Source: Xanthostigma xanthostigma (Eukaryota > Arthropoda > Insecta > Raphidioptera > Raphidiidae). From it: DNA of 64,000 nucleotides. The notes under the pieces were generated by a model. The model was not told where the DNA came from and did not search any database. It saw only the letters and a program-made list of their open reading frames with translations. The DNA lies in the NCBI GenBank assembly GCA_963575645.1, contig OY754465.1, positions 37,273,501-37,337,500 on the forward strand, given 5' to 3'. Of the stretch, positions 1 to 11,675 are shown piece by piece (the first letter of the stretch is position 1; every line of letters starts with the position of its first letter). A program made the translations under genes and the position numbers.

Positions 1-216
1 GAAACTGAAAATTTCTGCGTCGAAACCGTATCTTCGAAGGCAACGTAATGGCCAACGTGTTGCTGCTCTGCCATTGCACGAATAGAGAATCATTTCTGTC
101 TCTGTCAATTCTAACTGTCCGGGACTAACGAGTTGTCCATGATCGTCCACATTCATTACTTGGAATATATTAGGATATAAGTCATTGATGTCTCTTCTGC
201 TGCTTACGCAACCCAT
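1..216 (-). CDS. FRS2/FRS3-like FGF receptor substrate adaptor, first coding exon (partial)
   Basis: Reading the minus strand from the ATG at 216-214 gives 72 uninterrupted codons to the window edge. The start MGCVSSR fits an N-myristoylation signal (Gly2, Ser6), with Cys3 available for palmitoylation. Residues 17-72 resemble the opening of the FRS2-family PTB domain: a FQVMNVDD strand, LTETEMILY, then CLRRYGFDAEIFSF. FRS proteins are membrane-anchored docking adaptors that bind the FGF receptor juxtamembrane segment through the PTB domain and carry signal to Grb2/Shp2 and Ras-MAPK. The rest of the PTB domain and the tyrosine-rich tail lie outside the window. The match rests on motif recognition, but the combination of lipidation start, spacing and LRRYG core is distinctive. 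A DOK/IRS-type PTB protein is the main alternative. Confidence 0.85.
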   Translation of the reverse strand, partial: MGCVSSRRDINDLYPNIFQVMNVDDHGQLVSPGQLELTETEMILYSCNGRAATRWPLRCLRRYGFDAEIFSF

Positions 217-250
217 GGTCTATCATAACACTGTCCTAGAAAGAAAATAT
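217..250 (-). promoter_or_regulatory. Splice acceptor and 5' UTR segment of the FRS-like gene
   Basis: On the minus strand a pyrimidine-rich tract (TATTTTCTTTCTAG) ends in AG at 237-236, 19 nt before the FRS start codon. This looks like a strong 3' splice site, so the upstream 5' UTR exon(s) and promoter should lie at higher coordinates, possibly far away. No matching donor could be assigned with confidence. Confidence 0.6.
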
Positions 251-1195
251 TTCGGTAATTATTACGTTAGGTATTAAACTTTATAGTTTCATAATATGTT
301 ACTTTGTGTGCAATTCAAAAATCACAGCATCTAAGTAAATAGCTTGTTTTAAAAATATTTTTATATTCCGTATATTTTAACAAAGAATAGAGATATTGGA
401 AATAAATCAGAAAGATGAATTTAAACGAAAATTTTATAAAATAACCTGTAAAATGAGAACATTATTTTGATTAAAATTTTAAGTAAACAATGGTTAAATG
501 CAAACTAAAATATTCATAAATGATAACAATTTTTCTACTCTACTATTAATTATGAGTGTTCAATGAAAAACGTGACAAATTAATAGAGTTGATAATTATG
601 TCATATAAAACAATGAACTCACATTTTTTAAACTCACTTGAAGGGTAAAATGATTTATTTTACTTACCACGTACAACATAGCCTTTCAATTCAACCAACG
701 AAGAAAAACAACATATATTTGTACTTTTTTGACATTTCTAGCTCTGTGATTAGCATAAAATTGAGAGCCTTAAACACAGCGCTGACCTCTGGTGCGTAAA
801 ACCGGGACAATCCCAGAAAAACGGGACGTCTGCTAACTTCCACTTAAAAATATGTTTTGAATAATATTATTTTGAGAGAACAGTTGTAAATTAATATAGA
901 AAAAAAGTATCTCTAATGAACAACTCGAATCCGAACCTCTATTGCGTAAAGTGTACCTGTAGTCTAAAAATTAAAATACCTAATACATATTATTATACTG
1001 CAATAGGTATTTACTTACAGCTAATACAAACGGTTTAATTCATCATAATAATTTGTCAAGTTATTATACTTAATTTGCAATCATATATTTATGAAATAGT
1101 AATGTAAAATTGAATCAATGAATGTAGGTACAATTGTACAGTTTGGTTTTGCAATATCTACATATTTACGTATTTACTGTGCAGTAGCCAGTAAG
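250..1195. other. AT-rich stretch, probably intron of the FRS-like gene
   Basis: No coding or recognisable repeat signal was seen. If the acceptor at 236 is used, this is intronic. Confidence 0.4.
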
Positions 1196-1804
1196 TAGTA
1201 ATAGTTTAAGCTCCCATGACACAAAAAGTTACCCCAAAGAACACCTCAAAATTATAAAGTGAAAATGGCTGAAAAACATGTCAGAAACATGTTACGCCCG
1301 CCAGACAAGTAAAAATTTGTTAATTGTTATTTTTTATGAATTTTTGAAATTTAAAAAAAAAACATGATTTTACTTTCCAAAACACCTGCTTGAAATTTAT
1401 ACAATTTGTAGTAAATAATGTACCATTTTTGAAAAAATTGGTCTGGCTGACAATTTTTGTTAATAAGCTAGCCAGACTTCATTTGTTATAAACTATTTTT
1501 TTTATGAAAATACATTTCATAACACCTCCTTGAATTTTTTTTCAAATAAAGTTTAAGATCTCTTCTATCTAATACAACTGGTCTGGCTGACAATTTTTGT
1601 TAATTAATGTGCCAGACTTTATTTTGAATGCACAGCAACAATGCATCAAGACCAATCACAGGCATTTAGGAACATCTCGTAAAAAAAAAAAACAACTGAA
1701 GTTTACGATGTCCTCTATGCATAAAAATATGCCTGTCATTAAAAAAATGTTTTTTACCATGTCAGATTCAATTTTTAAGCGCCGTGACAGCGTTTTTTTA
1801 TAAA

Positions 1805-2450
1805 CAAATCAGCTTTTCCAAGGGCCGTGTCAAAACACCCCCTTAATTTTTTTATGAAAGAAGGTTTGACATCTATTTTCCGCATAAAAATTGGTCTGTC
1901 AGCGAAAAAATGTTTTTTACTATGACAGACTTTATTTTTTAAGTGCTGCGACCACATTTTTTAATGAAAAAATATGGTATAATCATTGCTAACTAGAAAA
2001 AAAATTTTTTTTTACTCTAAATAAATACGGTAGATCCCTTTTATATACTTTAATACATTTTTTATCAAAATATTGTTTTTTACTATGACAGACTTAATTT
2101 TAAAGCGCCGCGACTGTTTTTTTCTTTTTTTAAATAAGCTTTTACAACGGGCGCGTCAAAACACCCCCTTAATTTTTTTCTGAAAGAAGGTTTGACATCT
2201 ATTTTCCGCATAAAAATTGGTCTGTCAGCGAAAAAATGTTTTTTACTATGACAGACTTCATTTTTTAAGTGCTGCGACCACATTTTTTAATGAAAAAATA
2301 TGGTATAATCGTTGCTAACTAGAAAAAAATTTTTTTTTTTATTCTAAATTAATACGCTAGATCCCTTTTATATACTTTAATACATTTTTTATCAAAATAT
2401 TGTTTTTTACTGTCAGACTTAATTTTAAAGCGCCGCGACTATTTTTTTTT
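1805..2450. repeat. Tandem repeat, about 326-bp unit, roughly two copies
   Basis: CAAAACACCCCCTTAATTTT recurs at 1831 and 2157 with long flanking identity, including GGTCTGTCAGCGAAAAAATG. A third partial unit starts near 2400. It lies inside the foldback element. The two 60-66 aa minus-strand reading frames here are the same repeat read twice. Confidence 0.75.
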
Positions 2451-3450
2451 TTCGCTTCACGGGGCTGTGCTCCGCTCAGCAGTGACAATAGTAGCTCCAC
2501 CATATTCTGAGTTTATATTGCAGTTTTTCTTTCCACAAAAATATTATTGGGACTATCATGAACATATACAAAAAAATTTCGAATTTTTCCATTTTTCGGC
2601 TGTTCCTTTGGATTTTTTTTAATAAACCACCCCTGTATTCAGGCGAACAAAACAAAAAAAAAGTATTAAAATCGGTCGAGTCATTTTCGAATTTTTGCCA
2701 GTCTAACGCTTATAATATACAGATGTAGTGATAGTGATTTTTGACAAAACACCGTCATATTGCAGCGATTTTTAGTACGAAAAACGCATTTTTTCGAACT
2801 TTCTAAATGCAATATCTCAAAAACGGTCCATTTTATAGGAAAATCATAAGAGACCTTTTTTCTTTAGAATTGTCCAAAAAACCTAAAAAAAATAGTTCCG
2901 ACGCCAAAAACAAAAAAAAAATTATATTCCGAAAATTTTTTGCAAATTTTGAATTTTTTTTTGAAAATTTTGTTTTTTTTTCAATTTTTTATTTGGAATA
3001 TTTAGAATATGCATTTCTAGACAAATAATGTTATAAACATTTTAGTAAAATTTAATGATTCTTGCTTCTGCAAAGTGATTTTAATTGCTTGTTTGCCGGC
3101 GCAAGATGACTTACTAACTTTCCGAATTTTTTCCAAGTAAACTATAGCTCTGACGAAAAAAGTACAAGATATCTTTTTTATAGAAAAAAACGTCCTTTAC
3201 AATACAGTATTTTTTATTTATCTCTATCTTTATCCCAGCTCAAAATATTCAAGAATTTTGAAAATAAAAATTTTTTTCAAAATTTTTTTTGACTTTGGGA
3301 AATCGATAAACGAATGAACTTTTTTTTATTTCAATCAGTACACTTTAAACTACTTATAAAAAAAAATTGAGTCTGTTTGCGAATTTCTGGAGCTTTTGGT
3401 CTAAAATTGCCTCCACCGACTGGACTAAAAAGCATATTAGAGTTATTAAT

Positions 3451-3735
3451 TAACAAAAATTGTCAGCCAGACCAGTTGTATTAGATAGAAGAGATCTTAA
3501 ACTTTATTTTAAAAAAAAATTCAAGGAGGTGTTATGAAATGTATTTTCATAAAAAAAATAATTTATAACAAATGAAGTCTGGCACATTAATTAACAAAAA
3601 TTGTCAGCCAGACCAGTTGTATTAGATAGAAGAGATCTTAAACTTTATTTAAAAAAAAATTCAAGGAGGTGTTATGAAATGTATTTTCATAAAAAAAATA
3701 GTTTATAACAAATGAAGTCTGGCTAGCTTATTAAC
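3451..3735. repeat. Tandem repeat, 141-bp unit, two copies
   Basis: TAACAAAAATTGTCAGCCAG begins at 3451 and 3592, and the whole unit repeats with few changes. It is the inverted counterpart of modules at about 1440-1620, so it forms part of the foldback arm. Confidence 0.75.
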
Positions 3736-3737
3736 AA

Positions 3738-4217
3738 AAAAACTTTTTAACAAAAAAATTAAACCGCCGAAAAACTGAAAAGCAAAAAATAATAAATCTT
3801 TTTATTTAACTAAGTTCTATCTGAGTAGTTGAACGTATGTGAAAGTCTAGTATATCTAAGTAATTTTGAGTCGGCGTCAACAATCCTTCGCCGGAAATCT
3901 CTGAGCGTTCACGAAGTTAATATGAGCGACAGAGCAACCCTAACGGGCACACGTCTTTGCGAGTGGTCGTGTGGAGAGCGCATGTTTAATGTTAATGTTT
4001 ATCGCTGGAGATTTCACGTATCATTGTTAATTTGATTTGGTTATTTCTTTTAGTGATCTTTGTTCATTGATGGTTTGACGCCGACTCAAAATTACTTAGA
4101 TATACTAGACTTTCACATACGTTCAACTACTCAGATAGAACTTAGTTAAATAAAAAGATTTATTATTTTTTGCTTTTCAGTTTTTCGGCGGTTTAATTTT
4201 TTTGTTAAAAAGTTTTT
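3738..4217. mobile_element. MITE with about 143-bp terminal inverted repeats
   Basis: Positions 3738-3880 and 4075-4217 are near-perfect reverse complements, from AAAAACTTTTTAAC through CGCCGACTC, around a 194-bp unique centre. No transposase frame is present. It sits in the right arm of the foldback element. Confidence 0.8.
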
Positions 4218-4282
4218 ATTTAATAATTTTTTGTGGCTATATAATTTATAATTGTAATATACACAACTCAGCATGAAAATCT

Positions 4283-4608
4283 GTGAGTGAACAATAAATC
4301 ACCCCTATTTTCCCACCCTTAGGGTAGGAATTTTTTTTCCAAATTTATATGAGACGAGCCTCGAGGTATACCCTATCCAATTAAAAAATAATTATCAAAA
4401 TTGGACCACTCTGTAAAAAGTTATGTGTGGTCATACATTACAATCAGTGAGTGAACAATCAATCATCCCCTGTTTTCCTACCCTTAGGGTTGGAATTTTT
4501 CTACGAAATTTATATGGGACCAACTTCGGGGTATACCCTTTCAAACAAAAAAATAATTATCAAAATCGGACTACTCTGTAAAAAGTTATGCGTGGTCATA
4601 CATAAATA
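4283..4608. repeat. Tandem duplication, 164-bp unit, followed by a poly(A) tract
   Basis: GTGAGTGAACAA starts at 4283 and again at 4447, and the units share the TTACACCC-like and TGTGGTCATACAT segments. An A-rich tract follows (about 4604-4647), then ATACGCGTCGAATTGAGAAC, a sequence typical of insect interspersed repeats. Probably the tail of a non-LTR or foldback repeat. Confidence 0.6.
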
Positions 4609-5140
4609 AAAAAAAAAAAAAAAAAAAAAAAAATAAAAAAAAAAAAATATACGCGTCGAATTGAGAACCTCCTCCGTTTTTGTTTTTCGTCGGTTAAAAA
4701 TTGTCTGCCAGACCAATTTTTTCAAAAATGGTACATTATTTACTACAAATTGTATAAATTTCAAGCAGGTGTTTTGGAAAGTAAAATCATGTTTTTTTTT
4801 TAAATTTCAAAAATTCATAAAAAATAACAATTAACAAATTTTTACTTGTCTGGCGGGCGTAACATGTTTCTGACATGTTTTTCAGCCATTTTCACTTTAT
4901 AATTTTGAGGTGTTCTTTGGGGTAACTTTTTGTGTCATGGGAGCTTAAACTATAAGTAATATTTTCTTTTTAAAGAATGGAACCCAATTGTAAAGGCCAC
5001 GTTGTCCGTCCGTTTTTCAGGGGTACAATCAGGGGCTTCTAACTTCTAAACGAAATGAGATGTTGACTTGAAATTCACTCGTAAATGTAAATCCTTGACT
5101 TGACTGAAAGACGAAAATCGTATTTCAAGTTATAAAAGAG

Positions 5141-5249
5141 CCCGAAGACGCCTCTAACCGCAGCAAAGGTTGGGTGGCTGGGTATGAATATCACTGTCGC
5201 GTAGGTACCCAGCCACCCAACCTTTGCTGCAGTTAGAGGCGTCTTCGGG
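5141..5249. repeat. 44-bp inverted repeat (hairpin)
   Basis: Positions 5141-5184 and 5206-5249 are reverse complements with one mismatch, separated by 21 nt. The stem is GC-rich compared with its surroundings. Confidence 0.85.
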
Positions 5250-5269
5250 AGACCGGTCATTTTGCTCCT

Positions 5270-5931
5270 AGAACTGGTGATTATAGAAGACAGCGTTTTG
5301 TGAGGATTTCTGAAGTCGAAGAAGATATTTTAAACAGTGTTGAAGAAAATCCAGAATTGAGTACTAGAGTTTTAATATTTAAATATGCTCTAAATTACTA
5401 AAATTAAAATTTTGTCGAAACTATGAGAGTAATCGAATTTTATCAAGAGTACCTTTTTTGTAGTAAATGAGTCGCGTGATCCAGATTTCATACTCAAACT
5501 GATTTTTTTCCATTGGCGTAGAAGTTTTAGATGTTTAATTATCGAAAAAATCAAATTCTACGCCCATGGAATGATAATCATCATTATTATGATATGGGTT
5601 TTATTGCCCAATATAGCTATGCCAACGTACCAAATTTGAGTAAAATCTCATGAGCCGTTTCAAAGTTATAAAGCAAAAACGATTTGAAAATTGTAACTTA
5701 AGAGCCGTCTAGCGCCCAAACTAAGCAACTTTGTACTGTGGTAAGTTTGCTTGTATCGAGTTGTTTTGGCCTGAAGAATATGTGGTAGGCTTTTGTAAAG
5801 ACCTTTTAGGGACACCTGTATAGAAATATAATATTATATAAATTCAATTTTGTCTAGTCCATAGCATACACGGGGATCGTCTGTCTTCGTTTGTTGCATA
5901 CTGTACTATGGGAATTTAAAAATTGCGTATG
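5270..5931. other. No feature recognised
   Basis: AT-rich, with no supported gene. A short inverted motif around 5515-5570 (ATTGGCGTAGAAGTTT and its partner) is a likely repeat trace. Confidence 0.3.
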
Positions 5932-5939
5932 TTCTGTGT

Positions 5940-6270
5940 CAGGGCCCTCGTAAGGCCTCACGCCGCCCGCGTGCGGATTCATAATTGGCGCCCCTTATTG
6001 GGGATAAACTCACTAGACGATATGTCAAATTGAAAAACGTTAAAAATCCTAAATAACTAATACTGTAAGTGCAATTAATAGAAATTCAAATCTTTGATTA
6101 ACGTCTGGTTAGAAACTCTTCAATAAATAAAATTTTATTAGTGTATTTGCCATAAGGCACTTACACTATTGGCGTCGGTCGGATGGCGGGACCTAGGGGT
6201 CGGACCAAAATTTCTCGACGTTTCATAACTTTCTAAGAAGTTTGGCACCATTTTTGGAAATGTTTATATA

Positions 6271-6307
<37 letters not shown>

Positions 6308-7890
6308 GTGTTAGCACGATAACTCTCGACAGACTTAATCGATTTAAACGAAATTTGGTCCACACGTTGGAACCCATCACCGCACGAAGCCTATTTAAAA
6401 TGGGCCCAATCGGGCCATGTTAAGGGTGGTATTTAGGGGTTGAAAAAAGTTTTCGGGCCCAAAAATACCGAAAAAATTATCAGAATCGTTTCAAATTTAA
6501 AGTTTAACCCTTTAGTAATTATTAAAATGTACTGCTAAAATTTTAAAAAAATCGGCCCGACAGGACCGGACTTACAAATTTTATGAAAACGCAAGTTTAC
6601 CGATATGGATTTACATGCTGAAGGGTGTATATAATTTGGTACAGATGTTGAATTGATATATAGTATTGAAATTAAGTAAAAAAATGTTGTTTTAAGGGGT
6701 GTATTAAGGGGTAATTTTCTTTATTTTGTCCAAAAACAAAGTTAAATTCATATAATAAAGCCACACTGCCTATGAAAGCAAATACACTATATTGTCGGCA
6801 GGGTTTCGCACTGCGACCCGAGTTTTTTTTTTTTATTGACGCAATTAATAGAAACTTTGTTTCGTTGTCTTTTTGCAAATACTTCTTCATAGAATCAGAC
6901 ATTTTGTTTTTTTCTTCTTGCCTAATTTTCTTAAGTTGCCGAAATTGTGCACCCGAAGGTTTTTTTCTTTTATTACTTTCCTGAAATGCAACAATGCTTC
7001 ACTTCACATCGTCATTACAAAACGATTTGGACAGGTAAAAATACTAATAAGATAATTAATTTTTGAAAACAAATAAAAATGTGAAAAATGTAACAGTGAA
7101 AGATACTTTACAAATGATAGGCTAAAAGTAAAAACGAGTCAAATTTTTAATCAGGACAAAAGTGGGATGAAATAATTTTTAAGCAAAAATGATTTTAAAA
7201 AAGTCGAGCACAAAAACGAAACACAATCATTGAAACATGGAGCTAAATTTGATTCTGAAATATATTCAATTAAAATGAAACACATTAAACAGTGAATTTT
7301 GAAAATTCACTCCGTACAGAGTGAACTTCAAAAATTCTCTCTTCACGCTAAAAAAATCACTCCGCGGAGTAAACTGTTCTCTACAAAAACAGTTTACTCC
7401 GTGCGATTTTTCACGGCGTTCTTCTCCTGTCGTACTTATGAATGAGAGAAAAATTTAGTTTCACCGCTGAGCTGAGAAAATTCATTAAGTCAAAATAATC
7501 ATTAGTTTATCAATTAGTAAAAAGTATTTGTTGATTGAAAAATACTTTACTTCACTCGCACTCTTGTAGGAATCAACAGGAAAATTCAAGATATAAACAT
7601 ACGCGGGAGTCTCCCGATAGGGGCGCCCTGTCTACGCGCTGATGTGAACTAACTATCGAATCGAAAACTGCGCGCGAAATATTTCGAATTCGAATTTCAT
7701 TAAAAAATAAATAACTACTCGTAAGAGTTTGTCACGCAGGCTTGAGTATGCAAATAAAATTGATATAATATCAGTTATATATTTTTTCTATACAGTACAA
7801 AAAACATAACACAACTAGGCCATTTGCCGCTCCTTGAATGTGCCGCCCGCGTGCATCGCACACATCGCACTATAGGGCGCGTGGGCCCTG
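5940..7890. mobile_element. Non-autonomous hAT-type element with 8-bp target duplication
   Basis: The element begins CAGGGCCC (5940) and ends GGGCCCTG (7890). It is flanked by identical 8-bp copies of TTCTGTGT at 5932-5939 and 7891-7898. CAGGG-type ends and 8-bp duplications are hAT hallmarks. GCCGCCCGCGTG lies subterminally at both ends in inverted orientation. No transposase frame was seen inside the 1951 bp. It contains a (TA)n run at 6262-6312 and another repeat at 6680-6835. Confidence 0.85.
6680..6835. repeat. Interspersed repeat, inverted copy at 22020-22180
   Basis: The segment holding GTCGGCAGGGTTTCGCACTG is present in reverse complement near 22030-22080, with matching flanks (AAGGGGTGTATTAAGGGG and the AGCCACACTGCCTAT part). 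It is part of a dispersed family nested in the hAT element. Confidence 0.7.
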
Positions 7891-8147
7891 TTCTGTGTTA
7901 AAAAAAAGATTGCGTTTGTTCAAAAACGAATGTCATTTAAAATTATATTAGTCAGTCTTTTTTGTGAAATGCAACGCCTTCTGAGTTAACGATTTGAATA
8001 ACTAATTAATTATTAGAACATATTACTTTGACAGATGCAAACGTCATTTTTGACATTTTTTACCATTATAACACCATGGATGAGCTGAATGAAACCAAAT
8101 TTTGGGAGGATGTTTGATATGCAAATATGATGAGGCCTATTGTTTTT

Positions 8148-8200
8148 TATAATTCGCTTTTTATAGAATTTTTCAAAAATTCTATAAAAAGCGAATTATA
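8148..8200. repeat. Perfect 26-bp palindrome
   Basis: Positions 8148-8173 and 8175-8200 are exact reverse complements with one central base. The adjacent sequence CCAAATTTTGGGAGGATGTT (near 8095-8115) recurs inverted near 54190-54220, so this belongs to a Helitron-like family. Confidence 0.85.
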
Positions 8201-8428
8201 TTTTAAATATTAATTATTTTATATTTTTTAGATCAATTCTGAAGAAGGTCCAAATCCGGATTGAAACGTTAATGTATTAATTTTATATTTTTTGTTAATA
8301 TATTGTCTGAAAAATTGGTCGATAATTTTATTTATTGAAGAGTTCTATTCAGACGTTAATCAAAGATTTGAATTAGTATACTATTATCTTATAAAAACAA
8401 CATTATAATATCTATATATTTCTTTTCT

Positions 8429-8745
8429 AAACCACGCACCGGATTTTGAAATGGCTTTCGCTAATAGAAAGATCAATATACGAGAAAGGTTTCTGTATAC
8501 AATTTGTAAATATTTTTTCAAAAAATGGCTGAAATACGACGGTATTTTGTCAAAGACTGCACAGTTAAAAACAAAGTCTCTGTCTTTTTCTCCGCTCTCT
8601 TCTACTAAACCACGCACCGGATTTTGAAATTGTTTTCGGTAATAGAAAGAGCGATAAACGAGGAAGGCTTATGAATATAATTTGTAAATATTTTTTACAA
8701 AATGGCTGAAAACAGACGGTATTTTGTCAAAAACTGCATAATTTT
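8429..8745. repeat. Tandem duplication, 178-bp unit
   Basis: AAACCACGCACCGGATTTTG starts at 8429 and 8607. The following 130-plus bases are similar in both units. Confidence 0.8.
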
Positions 8746-9399
8746 TTTATGATGTTATCAATTATGTTATTTTTTTTATTATGCTACTCGTTTATGCTAC
8801 TATGTTACTCAATGTAGTTACTCAACCACATTAAAATCACTGAATAGATTTACATAACGATTACTAGGTATTAAATTTAAATTTTCGAAAATGCAGTTTT
8901 CTCTTTTTTTTGGATTTTTAAAATTTGTGAGTAAACTATATGGCCTACAGACGTCGTTCTCTGCTTAAATTAAAGCTAATTAAATTTGCTACAATATATG
9001 TTCCTATATTTCCCTTAAAATGAGTATTTTCCCCGATATCGAGGTCAAAAATTGACCACATCTTAAAATTTCACTTTTTTGAAAAAACTGGTCAATTTTT
9101 GGAAAGCTGTATCTCGGTAAGTATTGAACCTACAGAGCTGGTTCTTGTCTCAGATTGTAGCAATTTTAGTCTACTTAAAAACGTATAAAAATATTTTATA
9201 AAAAAATGCATAGTTTAAGACCTATATTGAGAATTCCAAAAAAAGTGCGAAAATTTCGCAGTTTTTTGAGTGCTGCAAAGTTAGCACAGGTCTTTCGAAG
9301 CTGCAAACTTGGATATACGCTACTGGTAGTGGTCCTAACAATATATTAAAAAATCAGAACTACACGTTAGTTTGCGTGTTTAATGTTAGATATGACTGG

Positions 9400-10837
9400 C
9401 CTAATGTATTATAGTTCCTTATCATAATATCGTAATGGTTATTTTATTAATCTACAGTTTCCATGACGACTGTGTCGTCAGTAAGCTTATGTCAGTATTT
9501 AGAGAAAACAACAAATAAACTTCATTTAGAACATTGACAATTTGACATCAAGGTTGACATGCATCATATATTATGACGTCACATAAGCCCGCCAACATGG
9601 CCGATTGTTTAAACTGTCTATTTTTGAATGTAAAATTTAATATTTTTAACTTCCCGCTTAAAAAAAAAAATGTTTTTTTCAAAAATCGGGAAGTTATTGG
9701 TTTCACCCCGATTTTCGAAAATCGAGTTTTCGCCAGATCTCGAAGTTTTGAAGTCCTAGGAAGCTATTGAAACTATTTTGGCGATGATGTCCGTAGGGCT
9801 GTATGTGTGTGGGGGTGTGTTGGTTTGTGTGTGTGTATGTATGTAAACCTTTTATATCTTTTGAACGGAGTGTCCGACTGAAACGCGGTTTGCGGAATCT
9901 GACGTGATCTTGGTGAACTTAGACTTCCTGAAAATTTGAAACGATGCGGCCCAAAAAATTTTGAGAAATCTTAAAAAAACAAGTTTCAAAAATTTTTAAA
10001 AATTTGTTTTTGTAAAATATTTTCTAAACTACTAAACCGATTAATTCCAAAATCTAATCAGTTCTTCTCCTTAACAAACTGCGTCGATTTCCGCAAACCG
10101 CATCAAAATTGGTTCATTTGTTCACGAGATACCGTGAACGAAAAAATCGTAAAAAAGTATTTTTTTAAAATGACTCTTAAAATTGTTATCAGATCGATTT
10201 TTTTGTAATAAATTACTTTCTTAGGCTAAAAAAACTGCATCGATCGCCGCAAACCAGATCAAAATTGGTTCATTTGTTCATGAGATAACGTGAACGAAAA
10301 ATTAGGAAAAAAGTAATTTTTTATAATTACTCGTAAAATTCTTATCAAATCGATTTTTTTGTAATAATTTACTTTCTTAGGTTAAAAAAACTGCGTCGAT
10401 CGTCGCAAACCGCATCAAAATCGGCTCATTTGTTCACGAGACATCGTGAACGAAAAATTTGTAAAAAAGTGTTTTTTTTTTAATTGCTCGTAAAATTCCT
10501 ATGAGATCGATTTTTCTGTAATAAATTACTTTTTTAGGTTAAAAAATTGCGTCGACTGCCGCAAATCGCATCAAAATCGGTTTTATTTGTTCATGAGATA
10601 TCGTGAACGAAAATTTCGTAACAAAGTGTTTTTTTTTTTGAGCTCGAAGAGGTAAAAAATAAACTTCTTGCTATATTTTATATATTTTTGAGCGTTTTGA
10701 ACTCGAAAAATCTTTTCAAATTTTTTTTCTTATGATAATAGTATTATATTTTTAAATGATTATCATTTTTTTCCGTATTATGGTTGATTAAATCATCTAT
10801 TAAAAATATAAAAAAATACATGCATATGACCTATTGG
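9400..10837. mobile_element. AT-rich interspersed element, second copy at 34621-35088
   Basis: The right end is CATATGACCTATT (about 10826-10836). Segments at about 9515-9640 and 10715-10836 recur inverted at 34625-34890. In the 34.6-kb copy both ends carry inverted AATAGGTCATATG. No protein coding is evident. Exact left limit uncertain. Confidence 0.55.
10081..10660. repeat. Tandem array of a 156-bp unit, about four copies
   Basis: Units start with GCGTCGAT or a near match at 10081, 10237, 10393 and 10549, an exact 156-bp spacing. Each carries CGCAAACC, a TTCATTTGTTCA motif and GTGAACGAAAA. Confidence 0.85.
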
Positions 10838-11197
10838 TTTCATATCATTTGCTTGTCCCGGTCAAAAGTTACAGCCACTTTCGTAAGCCTATATTGCAAT
10901 CTGGGCAGGCGATCGACGTGTGTCAATTTATGACATTAATAGGCCCCACTCACGATCACACTTCATGCAACAGTTCAGTGTTCAAACTTATAGTTCAGTG
11001 AAGCATGATAGTGTGTGGGACAAATAAACACTGAAACCAACACTGAAGTCAAGCATGAACTCATCAAATGCATCTTGATTTTTGAACGACTTCAGTGTTC
11101 AGTGTTCAAGTAAACTGTTGTGTGTGTGGATGTTTTTCAGTTCAGTTTTTGGAGTTCTGTGTTTTGTACAACCAGAAGCCAAAAATCTCAATGTTCC

Positions 11198-11383
11198 CAG
11201 GCGCGGTCCGAAGGGGGGGGTCACAGGGGACATGACCCCCCCCAAAATCTAAAGTCAAATTGAAAAATCTCAAAAATTTGCCAAATAATAAAAGAAAATT
11301 TTTAGCTACAATACAAAAAGACGACTTTTTTTATTAGTGTAGTGAGTGACCCCCCCCAAAATTTCAGGCTGCGACCGCGCCTG
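11198..11383. mobile_element. hAT MITE nested in the Harbinger relic
   Basis: A 186-bp element with ends CAGGCGCGGTC / GACCGCGCCTG, flanked by exact 8-bp copies of AATGTTCC (11190-11197 and 11384-11391). It has internal C/G runs (GGGGGGGG, CCCCCCCC). It interrupts the transposase reading frame of the surrounding element. Confidence 0.9.
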
Positions 11384-11417
11384 AATGTTCCTGCCTTTCT
11401 TGTGCAGAAATAGATTT

Positions 11418-11675
11418 TCACATATTTGTGTCCTGGTTCTTAATAAATAGGGTAACTAATTCCAGTAAATAATTGTAAGTTAATTCATTCATTCGTAAAT
11501 AATTATTGCAATCAAGCGGCTCAAGATGTAATTCATTAATCAAATAAACATGACTTCTTGAATCACGCATTTCTAACCAATTTTTCACCCATATTCTTTT
11601 TTTTTTCTTATTTCTCTGTTTTAAATACAATCCCATAGCTCTGAACAGCCAATCCTCACCATTTAAATTACTCAT
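11418..11675 (-). pseudogene. Harbinger-like transposase, N-terminal fragment, broken
   Basis: An 85-residue frame begins MSNLNGEDWL and contains IWVKNWLEMRDSRSHVYLI followed by a leucine-rich ELHLEPLDCNNYLRM segment. This resembles the region preceding the DDE domain in PIF/Harbinger transposases (HARBI1/ALP1-like). The frame stops after DTNM. In a shifted frame similarity continues (KSISAQERQ), is interrupted by the hAT MITE, and resumes as LRFLASG beyond it. The DDE catalytic part is absent, so the gene is dead. Identification is by motif recognition only. Confidence 0.6.

Larger units (their letters stand above)
1204..4953. mobile_element. Composite foldback-like element with long inverted arms
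   Basis: The left arm starts with TTTAAGCTCCCATGACAC near 1204 and its reverse complement closes the element near 4953. Arm sequence at 1204-1620 is found inverted at 3450-3740 and 4690-4953, including the GTCTGGCTGACAATTTTTG modules. The right arm is split by about 950 bp of inserted repeat (roughly 3738-4690). There is no transposase reading frame. A TAA is present just outside each end, but the target duplication is not certain. Confidence 0.6.
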
